Source: Azospirillum lipoferum 4B
GTDB taxonomy: Bacteria > Pseudomonadota > Alphaproteobacteria > Azospirillales > Azospirillaceae
NCBI RefSeq assembly: GCF_000283655.1
Contig: NC_016622.1
Coordinates: forward strand, 756,501 to 820,500
Direction: 5' to 3'
Length of the DNA stretch: 64,000 nt
Shown here: piece after piece, positions 46,322-56,817 of the stretch
How positions within the stretch are numbered: position 1 is the stretch's first letter
Layout: every line of letters begins with the position of its first letter
The notes under the pieces: generated by a model
The model's database searches: none
The model's input: the letters and a program-made list of their open reading frames with translations, nothing else
What the model was told of the DNA's origin: nothing
Position numbers and translations under genes: made by a program

Positions 46322-46834
46322 TCAGGCGGCCTTCTTGCCGCTGGCGGCGATGGCCTTCTTGTTGACGTCGCCGATCGCGAGCTTGTTCAGCAGCGAGTCG
46401 GTGTCCTTCTCCTCCTGCAGGGTCTCGTCGAGCAGCTGGGCGACCTTGTCCAGGCCGCAGGCGGTGGCATAGGCGTGCAGCGTGCCGTAGCTGGCGATCT
46501 CGTAATGCTCCACCTTCTGGGCGGCGGAGATCAGGGCGGCGTCCTGGACCTCCGGGGCGAGGCCCATTTCGAGGATTTCCTGGGCTTCGCTGATCAGCCC
46601 CTCCATCGCATCGCAATGCTTGCCGCGGGGGCGGGTGTCCAGCTCCTCGAAGACCTGCTGAAGCCGCTCGATCTGGCCGTTGGTCTGTTCGAGGTGGGTT
46701 TCGAAGGCCTGGCGGAGCTGGTCGGAATGGGCGGCCTTGATCATCTTGGGGAGGGCCTTCGTGATCTGCTTCTCGGCGTGGTAAATGTCGCGGAGATCCT
46801 CGATCAGCAGATCCTGCATCGTCTTGGCGGCCAT
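46322..46834 (-). CDS. YciE-like ferritin-fold protein (DUF892)
   Basis: A 170-residue DUF892/YciE/YciF protein, a four-helix ferritin-like bundle. The start MAAKTMQDLLIEDLRDIYHAEKQITKALPKM is family-typical. The metal-ligand-type residues recur in each helix (HLEQTNGQIERL, VEHYEIASYGTLHAYA and LLDETLQEEKDTDSLLNKLA). Members are induced by osmotic or oxidative stress; biochemical role is unclear. AGGAAGGA lies 9 bases ahead of ATG 46834. The C terminus is Lys/Ala rich. Confidence 0.9.
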   Translation of the reverse strand: MAAKTMQDLLIEDLRDIYHAEKQITKALPKMIKAAHSDQLRQAFETHLEQTNGQIERLQQVFEELDTRPRGKHCDAMEGLISEAQEILEMGLAPEVQDAALISAAQKVEHYEIASYGTLHAYATACGLDKVAQLLDETLQEEKDTDSLLNKLAIGDVNKKAIAASGKKAA

Positions 46835-47021
46835 GGTGACGGTCCTTCCTCGCTGTGGATGTCCGTCCGGCGGGCGTTTGCGGAGCGGGGCTCCAGCGCG
46901 CCGGATCGGCAGCGTGGACAACAGCGGCGATGGCCGGGTGTTGCGGTCTCGAACGGGGATCGGCCATCGGGCAAATGGGCTGACGGATGGGCAGGCGAAT
47001 GGGCGCCGAAGGAGGGTTCAT

Positions 47022-47282
47022 ATGACAGCAGGCAATGGGGACGGCGAGGTCCTGTTCGAGTTCCAGCGGGTCGGCAGCTATCTGCGGGTCACCGCCATCG
47101 ACGCGCAGACCGGCGTGGAGGTGACGGTGGCCGGCCCGGCGACCGGCAGCCAGGAGCTGCTGAAGCGGACGGCGATCAACAAGCTGCGCTTCGTCCAGAA
47201 CAAGGAGGCCCGGAACGGGGATGCTAAGGCGGCGCCGGCGCGCAAGCCGGGCACCAAGCCGGGATCCGGTGGGCTTTATTGA
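47022..47282 (+). CDS. Small conserved protein (DUF6898-like)
   Basis: An 86-residue protein: DGEVLFEFQRVGSYLRVTAIDAQTGVEVTVAGPATGSQELLKRTAINKLRFVQ followed by a basic Gly/Pro-rich tail. The compact beta-rich first half with LFEF, RVTAIDAQTGVEV and a final helix matches short unnamed proteins of Rhodospirillales that I recall as DUF6898; this name is not verified. ATG 47022 has GGAGGG 8 bases upstream, a strong site. Function unknown. Confidence 0.7.
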   Translation: MTAGNGDGEVLFEFQRVGSYLRVTAIDAQTGVEVTVAGPATGSQELLKRTAINKLRFVQNKEARNGDAKAAPARKPGTKPGSGGLY

Positions 47283-47662
47283 CCTTCGGGCGGCGCCGGT
47301 GACCGGGAAAAGAAAACGCGCCGCCGGTCGGGACCGGGCGGCGCGGATCGAAGTCTGGCTTTGCTGATGGTGAGCGCCGGCATGCCCCCGCCGGCGGCCC
47401 TGGCCTTGAGACCGGACCGCCGGTCGTAGAGCGAACCGCTCGACCCCGACAGTAGACCTATACCTGCCCGTTGGCTCTGGCGCAGAGGGTTTAACGCCTG
47501 TAGAACCGCGCATCGCTGAACGAATGGCGCATAAGAAGGGCGCTCTTCCGCGCCGTCCGTTCGGATCGCGATCGGCGGATTTGCACGGATCGCCTCCGGA
47601 CCGGCCTTGCGGGGTCGGCTGTTCGCCGGAGCAAAAGACCGAAACACCAGAGGATCGAGGCC
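47283..47662. other. Intergenic region holding a reverse-strand terminator
   Basis: About 380 bases without a supported protein gene. The reverse-strand terminator at 47302-47345 has no coding gene upstream of it on that strand until mucR (ending 48273), across an oppositely transcribed gene. The segment 47345-47520 has several potential hairpins and may encode a small RNA on the reverse strand. Confidence 0.5.
47302..47345 (-). terminator. Orphan intrinsic terminator
   Basis: On the forward strand CGCGCCGCC and GGCGGCGCG arms (9 bp, with inner GGTC/GACC pairs) enclose a short loop. Read on the reverse strand the stem runs directly into TTTTCTTTT, as in intrinsic terminators. On the forward strand no T-run follows, so it does not serve the forward gene ending at 47282. 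Confidence 0.75.
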
Positions 47663-48091
47663 ATGGTTCGTGTGACGGCTTTCCTGCGCGTGTCCCTCAT
47701 GTCGGCGGCGCTGGCGGCAACCCTGCTGGCTTCCCAGGCGGCGGCCGCCGCCGGAACCCAGGGGCATGCAGGCCAGGCAGGGCCGAAGTCCGGCGGCGAC
47801 AAGCAGGCCGGTCCGGCCAACGCCGCACCGCTTTCCACGGATCCCCAGTCGACAACGCCGGCCGCCGGCTGCCTGAAGCCCGGTGTTCCGCTCTGCATGG
47901 ATGATCAGGCCACCTTCCTCAGCGCCGACAGGATGTCGTCCTGCCAGGGCGAGGTGAAGGAGTATGTCGACAAGTCGATGGCCTATCTGACCTGCCTGAA
48001 TGACGAGAATATCGCCACGGGGCGCGAGTTGAGCCGCAATGTCGACCGCTTCAACTGCCGCCTGTCGGGCAGGAAGGGCTGCGCCAACTGA
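47663..48091 (+). CDS. Small secreted cysteine-containing protein
   Basis: I do not recognise this gene. It encodes 142 residues with a signal peptide (about 1-30, ending in AAAAAG). A Gly/Pro/Ser-rich spacer follows, then a short domain with several cysteines (GCLKPGVPLCMDD, SCQGEVKEYVD, YLTCLNDEN and FNCRLSGRKGCAN). The cysteines are paired closely enough to form disulfides in the periplasm. The ATG at 47663 is preceded by GAGGATCGAGGCC (GAGG). No neighbour hints at the function. Confidence 0.7.
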   Translation: MVRVTAFLRVSLMSAALAATLLASQAAAAAGTQGHAGQAGPKSGGDKQAGPANAAPLSTDPQSTTPAAGCLKPGVPLCMDDQATFLSADRMSSCQGEVKEYVDKSMAYLTCLNDENIATGRELSRNVDRFNCRLSGRKGCAN

Positions 48092-48218
48092 GGCGCGCTG
48101 GCAGCCGCTGGGAGCGGGCCTGAACATGGGGTCGGTTTTTGACTGCCGCCGCCGACGACCCTGCGATCGGGTCGCGTCTTCAATCAATCCGATATGGCCT
48201 GTACCGGCCGAACACGCG

Positions 48219-48251
48219 CACGGGCCGGATCCCGGCAGGGAACGGCCCGTG
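48219..48251 (-). terminator. Hairpin downstream of mucR
   Basis: Arms CACGGGCCG (48219-48227) and CGGCCCGTG (48243-48251) form a 9-bp stem, 20 bases beyond the mucR stop. There is no T-run on the reverse strand, so termination is a guess. It also lies in the convergent gap after the small secreted-protein gene. Confidence 0.4.
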
Positions 48252-48272
48252 TTGCATACGGACTTTGCTCGT

Positions 48273-48716
48273 TCAACCGGCCTTGCGGCGGGTCTGGCGG
48301 CCGGAGCTGCGGCCCAGGCCGATGCGCTTGGCGAATTCCGAACGCTGCGCGGCATAGTTCGGCGCGACCATCGGATAGTCGGGCGGAAGTCCCCAACGGG
48401 CGCGGTACTCGTCCGGCGACATGTTGTAGGTCGAGCGAAGGTGCCGCTTCAGCATCTTCAACTTCTTCCCGTCTTCCAGGCAGACGATGTATTCGGGAGT
48501 CACCGACTTGCGAATCGGAACGGCCGGCTTCAGCGGTTCCGCCGCGACCTCCCGCGGCTGACCATTCAGTCCGGTCAGCGACGAGTAGACCGTATTGATC
48601 ACGTCGGGGATTTGCTGAGCAGGCAACACGTTCTTGCTGACATACGCCGATACGATGTCGGCGGTCATCCGCAGCAGCGCATTGTCCGGTACATCGGCGC
48701 GAAGCTGGTCGCTCAT
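48273..48716 (-). CDS. mucR: MucR/Ros family transcriptional regulator with altered zinc site
   Basis: A 147-residue MucR/Ros regulator. The N-terminal half mediates oligomerisation (LLRMTADIVSAYVSKN, IPDVINTVYSSLTGL). The DNA-binding domain has YIVCLEDGKKLKMLKRHL and MSPDEYRARWGLPPDYPMVAPNYA. MucR proteins bind AT-rich promoters and act like H-NS, controlling exopolysaccharide, motility and symbiosis or virulence genes. Zinc-ligand positions Cys79, Asp82 and His92 are present, but positions 96-97 are Thr-Tyr, where Ros/MucR proteins normally have a histidine. ATG 48716 fits the family start; an AT-rich stretch upstream could be an autoregulatory site. Confidence 0.93.
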   Translation of the reverse strand: MSDQLRADVPDNALLRMTADIVSAYVSKNVLPAQQIPDVINTVYSSLTGLNGQPREVAAEPLKPAVPIRKSVTPEYIVCLEDGKKLKMLKRHLRSTYNMSPDEYRARWGLPPDYPMVAPNYAAQRSEFAKRIGLGRSSGRQTRRKAG

Positions 48717-49243
48717 TGCTCTGTGTCCTGGCTTTTCATTTGTCCGTACGAACCAAGTTGCATACCGTGATTTGAGTGTCAATATAATTTCGGCAAGCGC
48801 CAAATTAGTTGCTCTTGCCAGTCAGAACAAAGGAGCAAGGTGCAAATCAGCTTTCGCTGAAAACCGTCATCGCGTCGTGGCTGTGTCGCCGCTTTAAGAG
48901 GCGTCTAGTAAGCACCGGCTTGCGATTTTCCGACGATTGGGATGCGGTAATTGGCTGATTTCCAGCTCCTATAACGAATCGGTTATCTCCCTTGCTTCGC
49001 GGGATCGACAACGAAGGGATGAAAACCGTCTCTGAACTTTCGCGGGGGTTGGGGTACCGCACCGGCCGGAACTGGTGCGGCAGACGCCGGCAAGCTGGCC
49101 GGACCCCGCACCGACCCTAGCCATGCATCCACGTCATGGTGTGGCTGTGGCGGTTTGCACCGACATCTGGTAGGGTTCGGGCGTCTTTCGCCGCTTCACC
49201 GATCACCGCATCCGCTACCGCACGCACCGGAGTTTCCGTCGTC
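48717..49243. other. Intergenic region between mucR and rpiB
   Basis: About 525 bases. The mucR-proximal part (48717-48860) is AT-rich for this genome and is the likely mucR promoter and a candidate MucR binding region, with TTGACA on the reverse strand near 48785. The rest contains a 7-bp hairpin (CCGCACC/GGTGCGG near 49057-49080). I see no gene in it. Confidence 0.55.
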
Positions 49244-49681
49244 ATGACCGTCAGCACTGTGGCACTCGCCTCCGATCACGCCGGCTACGAGCTGAAGGCT
49301 CAGATCGGCCGGCAACTGGAGGCCGCCGGCTACACCGTCCTCGATCTCGGCACCGACGGTCCGGCTTCGGTCGACTATCCGGACTTCGCCGCGGCGCTGG
49401 CCGCCGCCGTCACCGACGGCCGGGCGCAGCGGGGCGTGCTGATCTGCGGCAGCGGCATCGGCATCAGCATCGCCGCCAACCGCCATCCCGGCATCCGCGC
49501 AGCCCTGGTCCACGACGTCACCACCGCGCGCCTGTCGCGCGAGCACAACGACGCCAACGTGATCGCGCTGGGCGCCCGCATCGTCGGGCCGGAAATCGCC
49601 AAGGATTGCGTGGATGCCTTCCTGAAGGCCGAATTCGAAGGCGGTGAGCGTCACAGCCGCCGCATCGCCAAGATGGGCTGA
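49244..49681 (+). CDS. rpiB: Ribose-5-phosphate isomerase B
   Basis: A 145-residue RpiB/LacAB-type isomerase interconverting ribose-5-phosphate and ribulose-5-phosphate. Family blocks: VALASDHAGYELK, VLDLGTDGPASVDYPDFA, GVLICGSGIGISIAANRHPGIRAA and REHNDANVIALGARIVG. The catalytic cysteine lies in the LICGSG segment. ATG 49244 matches the family start. It precedes glyA by 147 bases, an order common in alphaproteobacteria. Confidence 0.95.
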   Translation: MTVSTVALASDHAGYELKAQIGRQLEAAGYTVLDLGTDGPASVDYPDFAAALAAAVTDGRAQRGVLICGSGIGISIAANRHPGIRAALVHDVTTARLSREHNDANVIALGARIVGPEIAKDCVDAFLKAEFEGGERHSRRIAKMG

Positions 49682-49828
49682 GCGCCGCCGGCGCCGCCTG
49701 TCCTGGCCCAGAACTTGGCCGCAGAGGCCCGCAACCGGGGCGCGACAGCCCCCGGACCGACCAGTATGGAAGCCGCCCGTCCGGGCCGCCCGGACCGCTT
49801 CATGCCCTTCGATGAGGAACCTTCCGCC

Positions 49829-51130
<1,302 letters not shown>

Positions 51131-51179
51131 GGCCCGACTCTCTGATCAGACCGTTTGCTCCGACCAAGGTGATCGACAG

Positions 51180-51647
51180 ATGCGCTGCCCGTTCTGCGGA
51201 AACGAGGATACCCAGGTCAAGGACTCGCGCCCGACCGAAGACAACTCGGCAATCCGCCGGCGGCGCTTCTGTCCCAGCTGCAGCGCCCGCTTCACCACCT
51301 TCGAACGCGTCCAGCTGCGCGAGCTGACGGTGGTGAAGAGCAACGGCCAGCGCGAGCCCTTCGACCGCGAGAAGCTGTTGCGGTCGATGAAGATCGCGCT
51401 GCGCAAGCGCCCGATCGATGCCGACCGCATCGACCGGGTGGTGAACAGCATGGTCCGTCAGCTGGAATCCTCCGGCGAAAGCGAGATTCCGTCGAAGCAG
51501 ATCGGCGAGAAGATCATGGAGGCGCTGCAGACGATGGATCAGGTGGCGTATATCCGCTACGCCTCGGTCTACAAGGACTTCCGCGAAGCCTCGGACTTCA
51601 ACGAGTTCGTGGAGCAGCTGGCGCCGGAAGCCTCGCCGGGAATGTGA
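51180..51647 (+). CDS. nrdR: Transcriptional repressor NrdR
   Basis: A 155-residue NrdR that represses ribonucleotide reductase genes in response to dATP/ATP. The N-terminal zinc ribbon has [34 protein letters not shown] in part, followed by the ATP-cone domain ([28 protein letters not shown] and the rest). It is next to glyA and, in many alphaproteobacteria, upstream of ribD; here hppA and a few reverse-strand genes lie between it and the rib block. Confidence 0.96.
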   Translation: MRCPFCGNEDTQVKDSRPTEDNSAIRRRRFCPSCSARFTTFERVQLRELTVVKSNGQREPFDREKLLRSMKIALRKRPIDADRIDRVVNSMVRQLESSGESEIPSKQIGEKIMEALQTMDQVAYIRYASVYKDFREASDFNEFVEQLAPEASPGM

Positions 51648-51672
51648 TGTGTTGGGGGAGGGGCGTGCTATC

Positions 51673-51776
51673 GCCCCCTCCCTAACCCTCCCCCACCTTC
51701 GGTGGGAGAGGGGACTGCCGCCGCTCCGACACTTAACTCCCTCTCCCGCGAAGCGGGGGAGGGTCGGGGAGGGGGC
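51673..51776. repeat. GC-rich bipartite palindromic repeat, class A, copy 3
   Basis: A 104-base element with terminal inverted repeats GCCCCCTCCC and GGGAGGGGGC, hairpins around ACCTTCGGT and CGCGAAGCG loops, and the shared GAGAGGGGACTGCCGCCGC spacer of copy 1. It fills the gap between convergent nrdR and hppA. Confidence 0.87.
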
Positions 51777-51807
51777 AAATGACGATGCCCCGCCCCCGCT
51801 CATCTCC

Positions 51808-53910
51808 TCACCCGAACTGCGCCAGGATCGCCAGCAGCAGGATCGCCACGATGTTGGTGATCTTGATCATCGGGTTCACCGCCGGGCCGGCGGTGTCCTT
51901 GTAGGGGTCGCCGACGGTGTCGCCGGTCACCGCCGCCTTGTGGGCGTCGGAGCCCTTGCCGCCGTGGTTGCCTTCCTCGATGTACTTCTTGGCATTGTCC
52001 CAGGCGCCGCCGCCGGACGTCATCGAGATGGCGACGAAGATGCCGGTGACGATGGTGCCCAGCAGCATCGCGCCCAGCGAGGCGAATCCCGCCGCCTGAC
52101 CGCCGATGGCGGCGATGACGAAATACAGAACCACCGGGGCCAGCACCGGCAGCAGCGAGGGGATCACCATCTCCTTGATCGCCGCACGGGTCAGCATATC
52201 CACCGCCCGACCATAGTCGGGTTTGGCGGTGCCCTCCATGATGCCGGGGATCTCGCGGAACTGGCGGCGGACCTCCACCACCACCGACCCGGCGGCGCGA
52301 CCGACGGCGGTCATGCCCATGGCGCCGAACAGGTAGGGCAGCAGGCCGCCCACCAGCAGGCCGACGACGACATAGGGGTCGTTCAGCCGGAACTCCACCG
52401 GCACGTTCGGGAAGTAATGGCCCAGATCCTGGACATAGGCCGCGAACAGCACCAGCGCCGCCAGACCGGCGGAACCGATGGCGTAACCTTTGGTCACCGC
52501 CTTGGTGGTGTTGCCGACGGCGTCCAGCGCGTCGGTGGTGACGCGGATGTTGGCGGGCATGTCCGACATCTCGGCGATGCCGCCGGCATTGTCGGTGACC
52601 GGGCCATAGGCGTCGAGCGCCACCACCATGCCGGCCAGCGCCAGCATCGTCGTGGCGGCGATGCCGATGCCGAAGACGCCGGCCTGACCATGAGCGATCA
52701 GGATACCGGCGCAGATGACGATCACCGGCAAGGCGGTCGATTCCATCGACACGGCCAGCCCCTGGATCACGTTGGTGCCATGCCCGGTCTCCGATGCCTT
52801 GGCGACGCTGCGCACCGGCCGGAAAGCGGTGGAGGTGTAGAACTCGGTGATCCAGACCAGCAGCCCGGTGACGCCCAGCCCGACCAGGGCCGAGACGAAC
52901 AGGTTGAAGCCGGTGATCGTCATGCCGTCGGCCATCGGAATGGCGCGGGTGAAGCCGAACAGGATCGCGGTGACGATCAGGATCAGCACCAGCGACAACC
53001 CGGCCGCGACGATCAGCCCCTTGTACAGCGCCTTCATGATGGCGTTGTCGGCACCGAGCTTCACCGCGAAGGTGCCGGCGACCGAGGCCAGGATGCACAC
53101 CGCGCCGATCAGCAGCGGATAGACCAGCATCAGCCGCAACACGCCCCCGGAAAAGAAAATCGCCGCCAACAGCATGGTGGCGACGATGGTGACGGCGTAG
53201 GTTTCGAACAGGTCGGCGGCCATGCCGGCACAGTCGCCGACATTGTCTCCGACATTGTCCGCGATGACCGCGGGGTTGCGCGGGTCGTCCTCCGGGATGC
53301 CGGCCTCCACCTTGCCGACGAGGTCGGCGCCGACATCGGCCCCCTTGGTGAAGATGCCGCCGCCCAGCCGCGCGAAGATGGAGATCAGCGACGCGCCGAA
53401 GCTGAGCGCCACCAGCGCCTCCAGGATCGTGCGGACCTCCACCGGGTCGTTGACCCGGTAGATCAGCGTCAGGATGCCGAAATAGCCGCCGACGCCCAGC
53501 AGCCCCAGCCCGACCACCAGCATGCCGGTGATCGCCCCCGATTTGAAGGCAATGTCCAGCGCCGGGGCCAAACCGTTGGTCGCGGCCTGCGCCGTGCGGA
53601 CGTTGGCGCGGACCGACACGTTCATGCCGACATAGCCGGCGCTGCCCGACAGCACGGCGCCGATCAAAAAGCCCAAGGCCACCGGAAAGCCCAGCGTCAC
53701 CCACAGGATGACCAGCAGGACGACGCCGGCGATGGCGATGGTGGTGTATTGGCGGTTCAGATAGGCACGCGCCCCTTCCTGCACCGCTGCGGCGATGGCC
53801 TGCATCCGCTCCGACCCCGGCGATGCGGCCATGACTTCTTTTCCGGTGCGAAAACCGTAGGCCAGCGCGAGCAGGCCGGCGGCGATGATGACGATGAACG
53901 CTAAAGCCAT
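51808..53910 (-). CDS. hppA: K+-independent H+-translocating membrane pyrophosphatase
   Basis: A 700-residue membrane-bound pyrophosphatase with about 16 helices. It couples pyrophosphate hydrolysis to proton export. Catalytic segments: [44 protein letters not shown] in part (two DxxxD-type Asp clusters) and the late [21 protein letters not shown]. The motif GNTTKAVT places Lys470 and Thr473 at the positions that separate K+-independent H+-pumps (Lys/Thr) from K+-dependent enzymes (Ala at the first position). It converges on nrdR across a class A repeat. Confidence 0.97.
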   Translation of the reverse strand: MALAFIVIIAAGLLALAYGFRTGKEVMAASPGSERMQAIAAAVQEGARAYLNRQYTTIAIAGVVLLVILWVTLGFPVALGFLIGAVLSGSAGYVGMNVSVRANVRTAQAATNGLAPALDIAFKSGAITGMLVVGLGLLGVGGYFGILTLIYRVNDPVEVRTILEALVALSFGASLISIFARLGGGIFTKGADVGADLVGKVEAGIPEDDPRNPAVIADNVGDNVGDCAGMAADLFETYAVTIVATMLLAAIFFSGGVLRLMLVYPLLIGAVCILASVAGTFAVKLGADNAIMKALYKGLIVAAGLSLVLILIVTAILFGFTRAIPMADGMTITGFNLFVSALVGLGVTGLLVWITEFYTSTAFRPVRSVAKASETGHGTNVIQGLAVSMESTALPVIVICAGILIAHGQAGVFGIGIAATTMLALAGMVVALDAYGPVTDNAGGIAEMSDMPANIRVTTDALDAVGNTTKAVTKGYAIGSAGLAALVLFAAYVQDLGHYFPNVPVEFRLNDPYVVVGLLVGGLLPYLFGAMGMTAVGRAAGSVVVEVRRQFREIPGIMEGTAKPDYGRAVDMLTRAAIKEMVIPSLLPVLAPVVLYFVIAAIGGQAAGFASLGAMLLGTIVTGIFVAISMTSGGGAWDNAKKYIEEGNHGGKGSDAHKAAVTGDTVGDPYKDTAGPAVNPMIKITNIVAILLLAILAQFG

Positions 53911-54153
53911 CGCATCCCCCGATTGATTTCAATGTCGCGCCCAGGAAAGGCTGGTCCCACCACGTAATCAAATGGGGGAGAAGTCGGGCGCAAGTATTCC
54001 CGGAAAAAGCATGCTCCCCGCGCCGCCGCTTTGCAACCGCCGCCCGGCCGGAGGCAGCGCGGCGAAATGGCCGCGGGGCACCTGTCCTTTGTGGGTAGTG
54101 CCGGTCTTCTGCACCGCACAATAGGTGCGGATTTCAAGCAAATATGCGGCAGA

Positions 54154-54609
54154 TCAGAGATTGCGTTGCGTAACCGCCTGAACGAGAACGTCCTGCACGG
54201 CGTCCTTGCCGATGACTTTGCCGGCCGCCTCGATCAGTTTCGCCTTTACGGCAGGAATATTGACCAAAGCGCCGTTCAGGATCGACTGGTCGGCGATGCC
54301 CCCATAAAGCGCGGTCAGGAAGGCATCGGTCAGGCGCGGCTGGTTGGCCTGGGCCATCGGCTGCTTGTCCAGAACCACCTCGACCGCGACGACGACGGTC
54401 ACGAACTGCTCGACTCGGGACGGGCCGATCATCGGCACCACCAGCGGGGCCAAGCGCACGAAGGCGGTGGGGGGCTTCGGCGGCGGTTCCACCTTCTTCG
54501 GCTGGTCGGGCTGCTCGGTGAAGTATTTCTGGTAGACGAACCAGCCGCCGAAGCTGGCGCCGCCCAGCAGCACGATGCCCAGGACGAGAACGATCAGGGC
54601 CTTGACCAC
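54154..54609 (-). CDS. FliL-like membrane-anchored periplasmic protein
   Basis: A 151-residue protein with one N-terminal membrane helix (about 5-27, LIVLVLGIVLLGGASFGGWFVY) and a Pro/Lys linker. The periplasmic FliL-type domain has FVRLAPLVVPMIGPSRVEQFVTVVVAVEVVL in part, PRLTDAFLTALYGG, NIPAVKAKLIEAAGKVIGKDAVQDVLV. This is the FliL topology. No flagellar genes are near, so it is annotated only as FliL-like. The protein at 45717-46160 is a paralog. It is on the thiL/nusB strand, 90 bases beyond the thiL stop. Confidence 0.65.
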   Translation of the reverse strand: MVKALIVLVLGIVLLGGASFGGWFVYQKYFTEQPDQPKKVEPPPKPPTAFVRLAPLVVPMIGPSRVEQFVTVVVAVEVVLDKQPMAQANQPRLTDAFLTALYGGIADQSILNGALVNIPAVKAKLIEAAGKVIGKDAVQDVLVQAVTQRNL

Positions 54610-54699
54610 CGCAGCACACCTTCGCAGACATCGAACCGCCGCACCCTGCGCCGGTCATGCTTTCGATTGTCTTAAAGGGGCCGGGAGGGGAACAGGCAG

Positions 54700-55707
54700 T
54701 CAGAAATGGTCCCAGCCGCGGCGGGCCAGCGGCAGGGTGGCTCCGGCGGCGTCCAGCACCGTGACCTCGCCGGGCGGGCCGGGGTTGAGTTCGCCGATCT
54801 CGGTGATGGCGACCCCGCTGTCCGCGGCCAGGGCGGCCAGCGCATCGCGGGCCGACGGTGGGGCGGTGAACAGAAGCTCGTAATCGTCGCCGCCGGTGAT
54901 GGCCAGGGCCAGACGGACGGGATCGCCGTCGATGGCGCCACGCGCCGAATCCGACAGCGGCACCGTGCCGGCCCGCAGCAGGGCGGCGCAGCCCGACTCC
55001 TCGCAGAGATGGCCCAGATCGGCGACCAGCCCGTCCGACACGTCCATGGCGCCGCTGGCGAGCCCGATCAGGCGCGGCCCCACCGTCGTGCGCGGGTCCG
55101 GCCGGCGCAGGCGGCGCAGCAAATGGGCGCGGGTTTCCCCGTCCGGGATGTCGAGCCGGCCATAGGCGATCTCCAGCCCCAGGGCGGCATCGCCGATGGT
55201 GCCGGTGACGAAGACGCGATCGCCCGGACGCCCACCCCAGCGCGGCAGGGCGCGCCCGCTGGGCACCAGCCCGAAGGCGGTGACCGACAGGGTGATCGGA
55301 CCGGTGGTGGAGACCGAATCGCCGCCGGCCAGCGCGATGCCGAACTGCCGCTGGTCCTCGCCCAACCCGGCGGCGAAGCCCTCCAGCCAGGACTCGTCCA
55401 GCCCGCGGGGCAGGGCGGTCACCAGCGTGTAGGCCAGCGGCTCCGCCCCCATGGCGGCAAGGTCGGACAGGTTGCTGCGCATCAGCTTGGCCGCGATGTC
55501 AGCCGGCGAATCGTCGGGGAAGAAATGCACCCCGGCCACCATGGCATCGGTGGTGACCACCAATTCCCGCCCCTCCGGCACGCCGAACACGGCGGCATCG
55601 TCCCGCAGGCCGCGGGCACCGGGAAACCCGGCGGCCAGCGGCTTGAAGAAACGGGCGATGCGGCCGAACTCGCCGAGGGGGGGAGAGGGGATTTCTTCCA
55701 GAATCAC
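54700..55707 (-). CDS. thiL: Thiamine-monophosphate kinase
   Basis: A 335-residue ThiL that phosphorylates thiamine monophosphate to the active diphosphate. Family features: GEFGRIARFFKPLA, DDAAVFGVPEGRELVVTTDAMVAGVHF, AAKLMRSNLSDLAAMGAEPL, GGDSVSTTGPITLSVTAFG and MDVSDGLVADLGHL. It starts within the last 4 bases of nusB (ATGA-type overlap) and ends the reverse-strand rib/nusB block. Confidence 0.95.
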   Translation of the reverse strand: MILEEIPSPPLGEFGRIARFFKPLAAGFPGARGLRDDAAVFGVPEGRELVVTTDAMVAGVHFFPDDSPADIAAKLMRSNLSDLAAMGAEPLAYTLVTALPRGLDESWLEGFAAGLGEDQRQFGIALAGGDSVSTTGPITLSVTAFGLVPSGRALPRWGGRPGDRVFVTGTIGDAALGLEIAYGRLDIPDGETRAHLLRRLRRPDPRTTVGPRLIGLASGAMDVSDGLVADLGHLCEESGCAALLRAGTVPLSDSARGAIDGDPVRLALAITGGDDYELLFTAPPSARDALAALAADSGVAITEIGELNPGPPGEVTVLDAAGATLPLARRGWDHF

Positions 55708-56294
55708 TCCTCGGCCGTGCCGCGGCCGGGGTCGGGCTTGGCGAGGTCGTCGGCGCGCAGCGCACGGGCGACATGGTCGAGCACGCCGTTCACCATGGCC
55801 GGCTCGCGGCCGGAGAAGAAGGCGCGGGCGACGTCGACATACTCGCTGATGAGGATGCGCGGGTGGGTGTCGGTATGGACCGCGATCTCATAGGCGCCGG
55901 CGCGCAGGATGGCGCGCAGCAGCAGCTCCAGCCGGTCGAGCGGAAAACGCGGGTCGAGCGCGGCGCCCAGCACCCCGTCCACCTCGGCCCGGCGATGGAT
56001 CGCGCCGCGGACGATGTCGGCGAACAGCTGCGGATCGCCGGAAACGAACTTGTCGCCGTCGATCTCCTCGCCCAGCCGGTGGGCGACGAACTCGCCGACG
56101 ACAGTCTCGACCGGGGCCTGGGCCAGATCGATCTGGTACAGCGCCTGGGCCGCGGCCAGACGGGCGGCCTTGCGGCGCGCCTTGGCGGAGCCGCCGCCGG
56201 TCTTGTTCTTGCGGGATTTCGATTTGCCCTTGGAGTCGCCGCCCTTGGGGGCGTGATCGGGTGTCACGGGGCGGCCCGCGTCGTCGTTGCTCAT
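55704..56294 (-). CDS. nusB: Transcription antitermination factor NusB
   Basis: A 196-residue NusB, somewhat long because of an N-terminal basic tail of about 45 residues (KGKSKSRKNKTGGGSAKARRKAARL) before the core. The core shows AAAQALYQIDL, LFADIVRGAI, LELLLRAILRAGAYEI and VNGVLDHVARALR. NusB with NusE supports rRNA antitermination. It lies 36 bases after ribH, the conserved ribH-nusB-thiL order. Confidence 0.95.
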   Translation of the reverse strand: MSNDDAGRPVTPDHAPKGGDSKGKSKSRKNKTGGGSAKARRKAARLAAAQALYQIDLAQAPVETVVGEFVAHRLGEEIDGDKFVSGDPQLFADIVRGAIHRRAEVDGVLGAALDPRFPLDRLELLLRAILRAGAYEIAVHTDTHPRILISEYVDVARAFFSGREPAMVNGVLDHVARALRADDLAKPDPGRGTAEE

Positions 56295-56330
56295 GATCTG
56301 CAGTCGCTAAAAAGAGAGGAGATGTCGGGG

Positions 56331-56795
56331 TCAGCGCGGATAGAGGCGGAATTTGCGCTTCAGGTCAATCATGTCAAGACAGGCCCGCGCGGCGCGCCCC
56401 CCCATATTGACCGATCCGACATTGGCACGCGCCCAGGCCTGCTCGCGATTTTCCACCGTCAGGATGCCGTTTCCGACCGCCAGACTGTAGCGCAGGGCAA
56501 GATCCTGCAGGCCGCGGGCGCTTTCGGCACAGATCGTTTCGTACCGCGTCGTCTCGCCCCGGATGACGCAGCCCAGCGCGACATAGCCGTCGAAGCGCTT
56601 GCGGGCGGTGAAGAAATCCATGGAGCGGATGGCGTACATGATCGCCGCCGGAAGCTCCAGACAGCCGGGCACGCCATAGCGGATATGCGTGGCGCCGGCG
56701 CGGTCGAGTTCCGCGACGGCGCCACGCGCCAGCTCATCGGCGATGTCCTCGTGGACGCGGGCGTCCACGACCATGATGTGGGGCGTGTCGGTCAT
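56331..56795 (-). CDS. ribH: 6,7-dimethyl-8-ribityllumazine synthase
   Basis: A 154-residue lumazine synthase, the penultimate enzyme of riboflavin synthesis. Conserved parts: ITHIRYGVPGCLELPAAIMYAI-type segment, GYVALGCVIRGETTRYETICAE and VGNGILTVENREQAWARA. ATG 56795 (MTDTPHIMVVDARVHEDIADEL) follows the ribB stop by about 22 bases. Forms the lumazine half of the rib operon. Confidence 0.95.
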   Translation of the reverse strand: MTDTPHIMVVDARVHEDIADELARGAVAELDRAGATHIRYGVPGCLELPAAIMYAIRSMDFFTARKRFDGYVALGCVIRGETTRYETICAESARGLQDLALRYSLAVGNGILTVENREQAWARANVGSVNMGGRAARACLDMIDLKRKFRLYPR

Positions 56796-56817
56796 CCGGC
56801 GGCGTCCGGCCCCCTGC

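Noticed and set aside
47524-47904. A 126-codon frame overlapping the start of the small secreted protein
   Set aside because: Arg/Pro/Gly-rich, no ribosome-binding site, and it overlaps a frame with a clear signal peptide.
49682-49828. Possible glycine riboswitch ahead of glyA
   Set aside because: I looked for the conserved glycine-aptamer core and did not find it; the GC-rich hairpins here look generic.
51649-53904. A 751-codon forward open frame rich in His, Asp and Arg
   Set aside because: It is antisense to hppA, which has every family motif. Long antisense frames are expected at this GC content.
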